This document shows positions 34,904 to 43,221 of a stretch of 64,000 nucleotides of DNA, one piece after another. A program made the translations under genes and the position numbers. The notes under the pieces were generated by a model, which ran no database searches, was not told the origin of the DNA, and was given only the letters and a program-made list of their open reading frames with translations. Source of the stretch: Actinomycetes bacterium (lineage in GTDB: Bacteria > Actinomycetota > Actinomycetes > Mycobacteriales > Mycobacteriaceae); assembly GCA_023432405.1 (NCBI GenBank), contig JAEYUQ010000025.1, positions 1 to 64,000 of the forward strand. The letters run 5' to 3'. The stretch's first letter is position 1. Every line of letters starts with the position of its first letter.

Positions 34904-36578
34904 GTAGCCGTGCCACTTCACGTCGAGCCTGCAGCGCTGAGGTTGCTTCGCACGCTCGTGACGCTAGAGCTTGGCATTGCTGAAATGTCACCTGAGCCAA
35001 CTGCGCCCCCACTCCTGAAATCGCCGCGGGGGCACACGACAAACTACTAACCCCTAGTCCCGCAAGGACACAGGCCAAGAGAGGATCGGCAGCAGCTTCA
35101 CCACACACGCCCACACTTGTCTGGGTGTCCAACCCCTGATTGCTTATGAAGCGAATAAGCCTCAGCAGACCCGGCTGCCACGGCGTGTTAAGGCTTGCAA
35201 GATGTGAAGATAAACGGTCGGCAGCCATCACGTACTGGGTCAAATCATTGGTTCCGATAGAGACAAATTCCACCTCTGCCATAATGTCGCGGGCCATCAG
35301 GGCGGCAGCAGGAACCTCAATCATCACTCCCGGAGTTAACCCTCGTTCACGACAAAGATGAGCAAAAAACCCTGCCTCCTCCGGGGTGGATACCATCGGC
35401 GCCATAACCCAAGTTGGAACACCAGCAGCGTGGCGTTCTTCCGCAGCCTGAGCGATGGCATCTAGTTGATGAAGCAGAAGATCTTTCTTTCCCTGAAGAG
35501 CAACTCTCAACCCACGCACTCCAAGCGCTGGATTCTCTTCCTCATAGTCTCCGGTGGCGTAACTAATAGGTTTGTCTGACCCCGCATCCAGTGTTCTGAT
35601 AACAACTTTGTGCCTCGGAAAAGCGTCAAACACCTTTTTATAGATGTCCGCCTGATGGTGGGTACTCGGCTCTGAGGTGGACTTGAGGAAGGCCATTTCC
35701 GTGCGATAAAGACCAATCCCCTCTGCCTGGCTGCGTGCAGCAGTAAGAGCAGAAGCGGTATCCGACACATTGGCAAGAAGAGCTAGTGGAGTTCCATCTG
35801 CCAGGCAACCTGGCCCTTTCCAGTCCTCAACTAAACGAGCAAACCTCGCATAGCGTTCTGCAGCCCTCTCCCCTTCGGCGGGCGAAATATCGCTGGAAAG
35901 AACACCCTGAGCGGCGTCGATAAGGAGAGACGTCCCCTCACTGATGGCGTGTAGCTGAGCACCAACAGCCACAATGCAGGGGATATTGAGCTGGCGGGCC
36001 ACAATGGCGGTATGGGAGGTTGGACCACCCTGAGCAATCACCACGCCTTTACACAGGGACGCATCCAACAACGCCGTATCAGCTGGAGATAGATCCTCCG
36101 CCAGGAGTATGAAAGGCTCATCACGATTCGGCACTCCTGGCTCAGGTTCATCCATGAGCATCGCCAACACTCTGTCACGAATGTCAGCCAAATCTGTCAC
36201 TCGCTCCGCCACCACACCTCCGGCTTTGCTCAACAGATCAATAAACCTTTGCGACGCCGCAACCACTGCGGCTTCAGCCAAGCTACCAGCTGTTATCTGT
36301 TTGCGAACAGCTTTTCTCCATCCTTTATCTCGAGCCATTGCGGCGTCGGCAGTCAGAACTTCAGCCATCGGCCCGCTCAGAGTGGCCGCGCGAGCATCCA
36401 AAGTATCCGCCACTGTGTCGGCAGCCTGGATAAAGCGCTGCCACTGTGCATCCCGCTGTTCTTCGGGTATCACCTCAGATGTAAGTTCCGACAGGGAAGC
36501 CACAGTTGGACGCTGCCCCACCCACACTGCCGGAGCATAGCTAACTCCTGGAACTACTCCGGTACCACTAATCTTCAT
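34890..36578 (-). CDS. ptsI: PTS enzyme I (phosphoenolpyruvate-protein phosphotransferase)
   Basis: A 562-aa general PTS component that moves phosphate from phosphoenolpyruvate to HPr. The phospho-accepting His189 is in GGPTSHTAIVARQ. PEP-binding motifs: GIGLYRTEMAFL, RTLDAGSDKP, GVMIEVPAA and VSIGTNDLTQYVMAADR. CGEAAADP carries the C-terminal Cys. It is convergent with sugR (14-nt overlap) and divergent from fruK across 216 nt. All key residues are intact, so the PTS is functional at this level. Confidence 0.95.
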   Translation of the reverse strand: MKISGTGVVPGVSYAPAVWVGQRPTVASLSELTSEVIPEEQRDAQWQRFIQAADTVADTLDARAATLSGPMAEVLTADAAMARDKGWRKAVRKQITAGSLAEAAVVAASQRFIDLLSKAGGVVAERVTDLADIRDRVLAMLMDEPEPGVPNRDEPFILLAEDLSPADTALLDASLCKGVVIAQGGPTSHTAIVARQLNIPCIVAVGAQLHAISEGTSLLIDAAQGVLSSDISPAEGERAAERYARFARLVEDWKGPGCLADGTPLALLANVSDTASALTAARSQAEGIGLYRTEMAFLKSTSEPSTHHQADIYKKVFDAFPRHKVVIRTLDAGSDKPISYATGDYEEENPALGVRGLRVALQGKKDLLLHQLDAIAQAAEERHAAGVPTWVMAPMVSTPEEAGFFAHLCRERGLTPGVMIEVPAAALMARDIMAEVEFVSIGTNDLTQYVMAADRLSSHLASLNTPWQPGLLRLIRFISNQGLDTQTSVGVCGEAAADPLLACVLAGLGVSSLSCAPAAISGVGAQLAQVTFQQCQALASRACEATSALQARREVARLLSEQ

Positions 36579-36729
36579 GGTTGCACCCCATCTTGCTCAG
36601 CTCTTTGCCTCCAATCTAGTAGCCGAAGACACACTAAGACACAGCAGGTGGTTGCGCTGGAATGTACTTTCACGAACTCGCAGTTTTGACAAGGCTGATT
36701 CATTCCCACGATGATGAGAGCTGTTTTAC

Positions 36730-36739
36730 TGTCCGAACA
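36730..36739 (+). promoter_or_regulatory. Candidate operator TGTCCGAACA before fruK
   Basis: It shares TGTCCGAA with 33940-33949 upstream of sugR. It is 55 nt before the fruK start, in the ptsI-fruK divergent gap. That it binds a sugar regulator is a guess from recurrence and location. Confidence 0.3.
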
Positions 36740-36794
36740 CTGTGGTTGTTTGTTGTGCTGTCATCACTACTCCAAGGAGGTGAACCCAGGACCT

Positions 36795-37754
36795 GTGATT
36801 CTTAGCTTGACCCCTAATCCCGCCGTTGATGTGACATTGACTATGGATGACGAACTCCATCTAGGAGTGGTTCATCGAATGCACAGCTTCATATCCGCTC
36901 CCGGCGGAAAAGGTATCAATGTCTCTCACGCTCTCTATAAGGCAGGGATTCCCACTAAAGCGGTGGTTCCCTTGGCGGTACATGATCCTCTTTCCCTCAT
37001 GCTGGATGACATTGGTCTGCCCTACGTGCCGGTGGAAGTTGAGGAACGTAGCAGAGTGAACACCACCATCACAGAACCACTGGGCAGAACCACCAAAATT
37101 AATACCTATGGGGGACGTATTTCAGCCCATTCAGCGGAGAGGATGGCACAAACTCTCCTCGATTCAACTCAACCTGAGGATTGGGTGGTGATGGCAGGAT
37201 CACTGCCACCCGGCGTTCCCTCAGATTTCTACTCCACCATGGTCGCACGCCTTCGAAGCCAAGGCTGCTCCTACATTGCCGTGGATACCTCGGATAGGCC
37301 GATGGAAATGCTGACTCGGAATCTTTCAGAGGCACCCCCAGATCTGGTTAAACCCAATGCTTTTGAATTGGGACAAATGGTGGGAGTCAAAGGAAGCGCT
37401 CTTGAACGCTATGCGCACCTGGGAGATCCCTGGCCGGTGGTCAATGCTGCACATGACATCTTGGATCTGGGGCTCCCAGAAATCCTTGTCACTGTGGGAT
37501 CAGCCGGAGCCATTTTAGTAAATGCCTCAGGAGCCTGGATGGCTTCTCCTCCCCCTACTGAACCAGTGTCCACTGTGGGCGCAGGAGATAGCGCCTTGGC
37601 AGGTTTCTTAATTGGGCGTTACAACGGGTGTGATGCGCCAGAGTGTCTCCGTCTTGCTGTGGCCTACGGTTCTGCTGCAACCACGCTGACGGGAAGCGGT
37701 ATTCCTCATCCCGACAGCGTAGATCTGGACAGAACTACTGTAAGAAAGATATGA
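36795..37754 (+). CDS. fruK: 1-phosphofructokinase (PfkB family)
   Basis: A 319-aa ribokinase-like sugar kinase, expected to turn fructose 1-phosphate into fructose 1,6-bisphosphate. Signatures: LTPNPAVDVTL at the N-terminus, SAPGGKGINVSHAL, and the second PfkB signature STVGAGDSALAGFL with the catalytic Asp. The GTG at 36795 gives the usual opening MILSLTPNP. AAGGAGGT (36774-36781) is 13 nt upstream, longer than usual. An open frame back to 36711 is ignored. The fructose permease (fruA/ptsF), which usually follows in corynebacteria, is missing: ptsH comes next after 100 nt. Confidence 0.88.
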   Translation: MILSLTPNPAVDVTLTMDDELHLGVVHRMHSFISAPGGKGINVSHALYKAGIPTKAVVPLAVHDPLSLMLDDIGLPYVPVEVEERSRVNTTITEPLGRTTKINTYGGRISAHSAERMAQTLLDSTQPEDWVVMAGSLPPGVPSDFYSTMVARLRSQGCSYIAVDTSDRPMEMLTRNLSEAPPDLVKPNAFELGQMVGVKGSALERYAHLGDPWPVVNAAHDILDLGLPEILVTVGSAGAILVNASGAWMASPPPTEPVSTVGAGDSALAGFLIGRYNGCDAPECLRLAVAYGSAATTLTGSGIPHPDSVDLDRTTVRKI

Positions 37755-37854
37755 CCGACTCCTCTTTGAACCTCGCTGGTAAGTTAGCAGAGCGTAGATA
37801 GAGCTTTCTGCACACAATGCACCACAACAACACCTGAGAGGAAAAGTGGCCCCA

Positions 37855-38109
37855 ATGACATCTCGTACAGTCACTGTTGGTTCTACAGTCGGTTTACACG
37901 CCCGCCCGGCAGCAGTTATTGCCGAGGAAGCGGATAACTACGACGAGGACATCACTCTGAGCCTGGCTGATGGCCAGGAAGCAGATGCAACCTCAACGCT
38001 TGAGATTATGGCTCTTGGAGCAGAGCAGGGAGATAGCGTCACAGTTACCTCCGACAATGCGGAGGCAGTAGACACCATCGCTGGACTCATTGAGCAGAAT
38101 CTAGACTGA
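37855..38109 (+). CDS. ptsH: PTS phosphocarrier protein HPr
   Basis: An 84-aa protein that carries phosphate from enzyme I to sugar-specific permeases. The active His15 is in GLHARPAAVIA; the mid-part is TSTLEIMALGAEQGD, typical of actinobacterial HPr with Thr-Leu where firmicutes have the regulatory Ser-Ile. A GTG at 37846 closer to GAGAGGA is an alternative start; ATG 37855 aligns best with C. glutamicum HPr. The last 9 nt overlap the opposing hflX. Confidence 0.92.
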   Translation: MTSRTVTVGSTVGLHARPAAVIAEEADNYDEDITLSLADGQEADATSTLEIMALGAEQGDSVTVTSDNAEAVDTIAGLIEQNLD

Positions 38110-39636
38110 ATCAAAGATTCCGTGGTCAGTGTCACAGGTTCCATCATGAGAATGACTGACCACATAGGTCCGTAGTTCTTCTGCCAGAGTTGCAGGAATC
38201 CGAACCTCCATACGAGTGCCCTCGTCTTCGTAGGACTCCTCACGAACAGTGCCCTGTTCATGCACTCTGGCCACTACATCCCCTCGGGTATAAGGAATCA
38301 AAAGCTGAACATGGACATCCGTGTTATTAAGGAACAGCTCAATTCTGCTCTCTAGCTCGGGGATACCCTCGCCCGTCACCGCAGAAACGAACACAACATC
38401 GTCGAGGTGATGGCGCACATCAGCCAAGGTCAGCGGATCTGCCGCGTCAATCTTATTCACCACGATGATTTCTGGGGGAGCAGAGATATGTGTACTCTCA
38501 GCGATATCATTGATGACCTCATGAACAGTCGCCACCTGATTTAAGGGAAAAGGCGCGGAACCGTCTACCACGTGAAGAATCAGGGTGGCTGACATGACTT
38601 CTTCCAAGGTGGACTTGAAGGCTTCCACAAGCTGCGTGGGAAGATGACGGACGAAGCCAACCGTATCTGTCAGGGTCACCACTCGGCCGTCTTTCAAGGT
38701 GGCTCGCCTCGTTGTGGGGTCCAAGGTGGCGAATAAGGCGTCCTCTACAAGAACACCAGCACCTGTGATGGCATTAATGAGAGAGGACTTGCCTGCATTG
38801 GTGTAACCGGCTATAGCAATCTGCGGAATCATCGAGGTCTGTCGGCGTTGACGCTTAATCTCACGGCTAGTTTTCATGGCTGCAAGTTCTTTGCGCAATT
38901 TCGCCATATCGGATCGCAAACGACGTCGATCAGCTTCTATACGAGTTTCACCCGGCCCACGCAAACCCACTCCGCCGTTTGAACCCGCGCGTCCTCCTGC
39001 CTGACGCGAGAGATTACCGCCCCAACCACGAACCCGCGTGTAGAGGTATTCCATCTGGGCTAAGGAAACCTGGGCTTTGCCCTCCTTGGATTTCGCGTGT
39101 TGCGCAAAAATATCCAAGATAAGCATTGTTCGGTCAATGACCTTTGTATTTAAGGCATTTTCCAGGGCTACCAACTGGCCAGGTGATAGTTCGCCATCAC
39201 AAATCACAGTATCTGCACCTGTGTCCTGAACAATGTCTGCAAGCTCTTGAACTTTTCCAGAACCGATATAGGTTCCTGAGTGAGGTTTATCCCGCCGTTG
39301 ATAGAGCATATCTATAACCTCTGCGCCTGCGGTTTCCGTGAGAGCTTGAAGTTCAGCCATGGCAGCCTCAACCTCTCGCAGTGAGCCTTCCGTCCACACT
39401 CCCACCAAAATCACGCGCTCCAGGCGAAGTTTCCGGTACTCCACCTCAAAACCATCGGCAAGATCCTCGGAATGGATGTGGGTGTTTTTCCCAAGACGGC
39501 GCAAAGAGTCTCTCTCAGCCAGATCCATATCGCCCGATGTCAGGAGATCCACCTCATGATCTTTACCCCCTGAGATCACTGAATCTTCATTACTGACTGG
39601 CAGATGCCCCTCAGTGTGCTTGTTGTGTTCATTCAT
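38101..39636 (-). CDS. hflX: Ribosome-associated GTPase HflX
   Basis: A 511-aa GTPase that splits and rescues stalled or stressed ribosomes. An N-terminal HflX domain (GTYIGSGKVQELADI, ADTVICDGELSPGQ) and glycine-rich linker (GWGGNLSRQAGGRAGSNGG) lead to the G domain: G1 GYTNAGKSSLIN, G3 DTVGFVRHLP, G4 NKID. The ATG at 39636 has TACACT 8 nt upstream and no ribosome site, a leaderless layout. A GTG at 39666 is rejected for that reason. Divergent from the Cys-tailed protein, convergent with ptsH. Confidence 0.93.
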   Translation of the reverse strand: MNEHNKHTEGHLPVSNEDSVISGGKDHEVDLLTSGDMDLAERDSLRRLGKNTHIHSEDLADGFEVEYRKLRLERVILVGVWTEGSLREVEAAMAELQALTETAGAEVIDMLYQRRDKPHSGTYIGSGKVQELADIVQDTGADTVICDGELSPGQLVALENALNTKVIDRTMLILDIFAQHAKSKEGKAQVSLAQMEYLYTRVRGWGGNLSRQAGGRAGSNGGVGLRGPGETRIEADRRRLRSDMAKLRKELAAMKTSREIKRQRRQTSMIPQIAIAGYTNAGKSSLINAITGAGVLVEDALFATLDPTTRRATLKDGRVVTLTDTVGFVRHLPTQLVEAFKSTLEEVMSATLILHVVDGSAPFPLNQVATVHEVINDIAESTHISAPPEIIVVNKIDAADPLTLADVRHHLDDVVFVSAVTGEGIPELESRIELFLNNTDVHVQLLIPYTRGDVVARVHEQGTVREESYEDEGTRMEVRIPATLAEELRTYVVSHSHDGTCDTDHGIFDSV

Positions 39637-39644
39637 TGTGTGCC

Positions 39645-39650
39645 AGTGTA
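39645..39650 (-). promoter_or_regulatory. hflX -10 box, leaderless type
   Basis: The minus strand reads TACACT, then 8 nt, then the ATG of hflX. Confidence 0.45.
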
Positions 39651-39740
39651 ACCCGTGAGTGCCCACGGCTTCTATCAGTGAAGCAGGAGCAACTCTGCGT
39701 CCAGAGTCTCACCCATTGTTAGGCTTTTCCCTGTGTTCGG

Positions 39741-39746
39741 TAGAGT
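39741..39746 (+). promoter_or_regulatory. -10 box for the Cys/Gly-tailed protein gene
   Basis: TAGAGT, then 8 nt (which include GGAAG), then ATG at 39755. The layout may be leaderless or use the close GGAAG as ribosome site. Confidence 0.4.
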
Positions 39747-39754
39747 GGAAGCCT

Positions 39755-40528
39755 ATGGCTTCACAAACACCGGATTTAGCCGCCATCGGTTTGAACTTTG
39801 ATCGCTGGCAAGACGCTGTCGAGGCTGCCATTGCTGCCGATAAACTGCGGGTCACAGGAGAGGTTCGAGGGGGTCAATTAATCTCCTATGATGACCCCTC
39901 CGGAGCAAAAATCACGATTCTTGCTGTTGAGCCTTTCGCTACTTTCGCGGGTTTCACTGGAACTACTCGCGCTCTGGCGAATGTGACCATGATGAATGAT
40001 GTTCTTGCACTCTGCGACATTCTCGATCCAACGGGTAAGGTCCAAACCACCGTCACCGTTAATCTCGCACAGGGACCTCTCCTTGTGGATGAGCCCGACC
40101 AATTCTCCCAAGAGATTGGCATTACCGCATTAGTCACTCAGCACCGTCTCTATCCCCACGTGGAAGCCTTTACTGCAGAAACAGGGAAGGACTCTTACGG
40201 TTCCCTGACCTCTCATGGGGCAACGACCATTTCCTCAGGCCTCGGCGCCACTGCGCCGGATGCTTCGGTGGATTTCGATGCTCGAGTCTTGGACGCAGAA
40301 TATCTGACCACAGAGCTCACTGGTGATCGTTTCATCCATCTCACCGTAGATGGCGCATTTCCCTTTGATGTCTGCCTTCCCGACGCCCCTGAACTGCCAA
40401 CGAAAGACTCAATCCTGTCAGGTTTTGGTGTTTTCACCGGAACATTGTTCAACACTGCCGAATATGCTGGTGGATGCGGCGGCTGTGGCGATTCGTGCGG
40501 ATGCGGCGGCTGTGGCGGAGGGTGCTGA
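39755..40528 (+). CDS. Unknown protein with Cys/Gly-rich C-terminal tail
   Basis: A 257-aa protein I do not recognise. The body (1-235) is alpha/beta, acidic and lacks signal peptide or membrane helix; notable stretches are GLNFDRWQDAVEAAIAADKL, a TLFNTAEYA segment near the end and a mid-part with LAQGPLLVDEPDQFSQEIG. The last 18 residues are almost only Cys and Gly (GGCGGCGDSCGCGGCGGGC) with six cysteines, like a metal- or cluster-binding tail. A corresponding gene occurs opposite hflX in corynebacteria, so it is not an orphan. Next on the plus strand is the membrane protein at 40609. Metal binding is inferred only from the tail. Confidence 0.75.
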   Translation: MASQTPDLAAIGLNFDRWQDAVEAAIAADKLRVTGEVRGGQLISYDDPSGAKITILAVEPFATFAGFTGTTRALANVTMMNDVLALCDILDPTGKVQTTVTVNLAQGPLLVDEPDQFSQEIGITALVTQHRLYPHVEAFTAETGKDSYGSLTSHGATTISSGLGATAPDASVDFDARVLDAEYLTTELTGDRFIHLTVDGAFPFDVCLPDAPELPTKDSILSGFGVFTGTLFNTAEYAGGCGGCGDSCGCGGCGGGC

Positions 40529-40608
40529 ACCTTGCCCTTTCCCCTACGGTCAGATACTCAACATAGGTGGGTTCTCACTATTCTCAGAGGTTGTAAGGAG
40601 GTCATTGC

Positions 40609-41220
40609 ATGAAACAATGGAATAAACTTCCTCCTCGAGATAAACAGCGAGTCCTTTTCGGAGTAACACTCACTTGCTTTGTCATAGCTGTTTTAGTGAA
40701 GAACGTTCAGCTGACAGTCCTCTTTATCCTTCTGGGATTACTTGGGGTGCTAGGTACAGTATGGGTGTTTCGCAACACCGAAGTTGATGCACTCCGCGCG
40801 TCTATAGAGTATTCCCGAGATGAGATTACGGATACCATCAAAAGCTACGTGAAATATCTCCAATCTCATCCCAAGGACGTTGCTCTGGGGCCAGCACCGT
40901 ACTCGGAGCCCTTACCTGGAGATAACTCTCCCGATGTCTCGGGGTCTCCAGCGGTGCGACGTTTTCGAGAATGCTTCTGTGAATGCCAGCGCCACCTCGA
41001 ATCACTCCCAGAGATTTTAGAAGACGAGTCACTGACTCCCGATCAGCTCCAGAAAATTTTGGTACAGACGGATAACTACGCTGATGAGCTTCGCCTCTCC
41101 TGGAAGCACGCTCGGCGTGCTGTACGTAGTCTTAACCGGGAAGACCACTCACATAGTGGAGATACTCTCACTCCCCGTCCTCAGGATATCGAGAACTCCG
41201 CGCCTGACCCCGAGGCCTAA
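40609..41220 (+). CDS. Small membrane protein, unknown function
   Basis: A 203-aa protein I do not recognise. Two adjacent helices (about 16-30 and 32-53: FGVTLTCFVIAVLVK, LTVLFILLGLLGVLGTVWVF) lead to a soluble, mostly helical domain of 150 residues with a FRECFCECQRHLESLP segment (three cysteines) and a Ser/Pro-rich end. AAGGAGGT lies 7-8 nt before the ATG, one of the strongest ribosome sites here. It is 80 nt after the Cys-tailed protein gene; co-transcription is possible. The end is 15 nt from the end of dapF. Confidence 0.7.
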   Translation: MKQWNKLPPRDKQRVLFGVTLTCFVIAVLVKNVQLTVLFILLGLLGVLGTVWVFRNTEVDALRASIEYSRDEITDTIKSYVKYLQSHPKDVALGPAPYSEPLPGDNSPDVSGSPAVRRFRECFCECQRHLESLPEILEDESLTPDQLQKILVQTDNYADELRLSWKHARRAVRSLNREDHSHSGDTLTPRPQDIENSAPDPEA

Positions 41221-41235
41221 CCTGTCTCGTTGTCC

Positions 41236-42117
41236 TCAGAAATACCGTCCCTGGCTAAGAGTCTCCAGGTTCAGGGTTCCTTCTGCCACAATGACAGAGG
41301 GGCCTGTCAGGGTGGATGTCTCCCCTTCAATGGTGACCTCCACCTGTCCCCCAGGAACATTGACCTTGACAGATCCATGATCGAGACCGGCGTCGGCAAG
41401 GCAAGCGCGCGCCGTTGCAACTGTTCCCGTGCCACAGGAACGAGTTTCACCTACTCCACGCTCATGAACTCGCATGAATGTCTGACCATCCTGCAATGGC
41501 GTGGCCACCTCAACATTTACGCCCTGTGGAAAAAACTCCCTGTCATAGTCAGGAGCGCTATCAATGGGAAGGAGTGCCAATTCAGCCGGAGTCAAGGTGG
41601 GAATAATGCACGCTAAATGGGGATTTCCCACATCAACTCCAAGCCCGGTAAACCTCTTTGTGCCGAACTGTGCCTGGGATATACCCACCACCTCAGCAGA
41701 CCCCATATCCACGCATACGGAGGCATACTGTGCATCACAAGATTGCACCCGCACCTGTTTGGCACCCGCCCGAGTTCCAATAACAAAGCTATCTGTTGTT
41801 TCTAAACAACGTGAGCGCAACCAGTGCGCGAAGACACGCGAACCGTTACCGCACATTTCTGCCAGGGAACCATCTGCATTCCGATAGTCCATAAACCATG
41901 TGTCTTCAGTTATTCCCTCCAGGGAATCCAACTCCCCGTTGGCATACAACTTTCCAGCAGGGACCACTCGAAGAACCCCATCTGCACCAAGCCCGGCTCG
42001 CCTATCACAGAGCACAGAAATCTGCTGAGCAGTTATATCAAGCTGGGCCTCGTAATCCTCAATGAGGATGAAATCGTTTTGAGTTCCGTGCCCTTTCGCA
42101 AAAGAAACCTGGGTCAT
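41236..42117 (-). CDS. dapF: Diaminopimelate epimerase
   Basis: A 293-aa enzyme converting LL- to meso-diaminopimelate for lysine and peptidoglycan. The two catalytic cysteines are Cys89 (MCGNGSRVFAHWL) and Cys228 (ETRSCGTGTVATAR). Ser follows CGNG where most homologues have Val or Ile, a minor change. Its start overlaps the miaA stop (ATGA), so they are coupled. Works with DapA and DapB at the right end of the window. Confidence 0.95.
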   Translation of the reverse strand: MTQVSFAKGHGTQNDFILIEDYEAQLDITAQQISVLCDRRAGLGADGVLRVVPAGKLYANGELDSLEGITEDTWFMDYRNADGSLAEMCGNGSRVFAHWLRSRCLETTDSFVIGTRAGAKQVRVQSCDAQYASVCVDMGSAEVVGISQAQFGTKRFTGLGVDVGNPHLACIIPTLTPAELALLPIDSAPDYDREFFPQGVNVEVATPLQDGQTFMRVHERGVGETRSCGTGTVATARACLADAGLDHGSVKVNVPGGQVEVTIEGETSTLTGPSVIVAEGTLNLETLSQGRYF

Positions 42118-43022
42118 GGCAGCAAGTCTAGTGCCGCAGACACCGGATCACCTTCAGCATCAATCCATTGGATACGCGGATCACGATGAAACCAACTGCG
42201 CTGACGGCGCACATACCTGCGTGTGGATACTATTGTTTTCTCGATAGCTTCATCGAGTGTCAACTCGCCATCCAGATGACGAAGTACCTGGGCATACCCA
42301 ATCGCCCTCCCTGCGGTTGACTGAGCCACCAGGCCACGCTGTTGAAGCTCAATCACCTCCTCCCGGAGACCTTCGTCAAACATACGCCGAGTGCGCTGAT
42401 CAATGCGCGGATTCAACCACTCGGAAGTTGTCTGCAAGCCAATGATGATAGTCCCCCACCGTGGAGGTGTATTCTTCGATGGCTGCGAAGCTGTAAAAGG
42501 TTTCCCAGTCAGCTCAATAACTTCCAACGCTCGCACAGTTCTCCGAGGATCATTCTCTTCAATCACCGACGCTGCCTTAGGATCAAGCTGTTGTAATTCC
42601 TGACGGAGCTGAGCCAATCCCTCCTGGTGAAGACGTCTCTCATACCGAGCCCTCACCTGAGGATCTGTCGGCGGAAACTGCCAATCATCAATAAGAGATT
42701 GGACGTAGAGCATAGATCCCCCCACCAGTATGGGAGTTTTGCCTCGCTGCAAAATACTCTCGACGTCTCTCATGGCGGCTTTTTGGTAACTCGCCACAGA
42801 AGCTGTTTGAGTAACCTCCAAAGTGTCCAGTTGATGATGGGGAATACCCTGACGCTCTTCCACAGTGAGTTTTGCTGTGCCTATATCCATCCCCCGGTAG
42901 AGCTGCATGGAATCTGTGTTCACTACTTCTCCGTCAAGGCGCTGCGCTAGCTCAATTCCCACAGCAGATTTCCCAGATGCAGTAGGGCCTATCACAGCAA
43001 TTGGGACACCCAAGGAGCCCAT
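42114..43022 (-). CDS. miaA: tRNA dimethylallyltransferase
   Basis: A 302-aa enzyme that puts an isopentenyl group on N6 of A37 in tRNAs reading UNN codons. P-loop GPTASGKSAVGIELA near the N-terminus, DSMQLYRGMDIGTAKLT, and RRTVRALEVIELTGKPF are typical. A GTG at 43091 is in frame, but ATG 43022 (MGSLGVPIAVIG) has AGGGGAAA eight bases upstream. MiaB, which acts on the product, is 3.2 kb upstream in this window on the same strand. Confidence 0.94.
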   Translation of the reverse strand: MGSLGVPIAVIGPTASGKSAVGIELAQRLDGEVVNTDSMQLYRGMDIGTAKLTVEERQGIPHHQLDTLEVTQTASVASYQKAAMRDVESILQRGKTPILVGGSMLYVQSLIDDWQFPPTDPQVRARYERRLHQEGLAQLRQELQQLDPKAASVIEENDPRRTVRALEVIELTGKPFTASQPSKNTPPRWGTIIIGLQTTSEWLNPRIDQRTRRMFDEGLREEVIELQQRGLVAQSTAGRAIGYAQVLRHLDGELTLDEAIEKTIVSTRRYVRRQRSWFHRDPRIQWIDAEGDPVSAALDLLP

Positions 43023-43221
43023 GAGGCTTTCCCCTTCCTTTGTAACTGGTCTACCAAGCACTGTAGCGCGAAGCACGGTTAGACCCTTCACCTTCGAACA
43101 TCTTCCACCTCATGCAGGAGTGCCAAGCTAGGCAGTGGCTACATCCGCACGGTACTATTCGCTTCAGATACGGATTTTGGCAGCCGTGCAGCGCGGCACA
43201 ATCGACATAAGGAGTTCTCCG

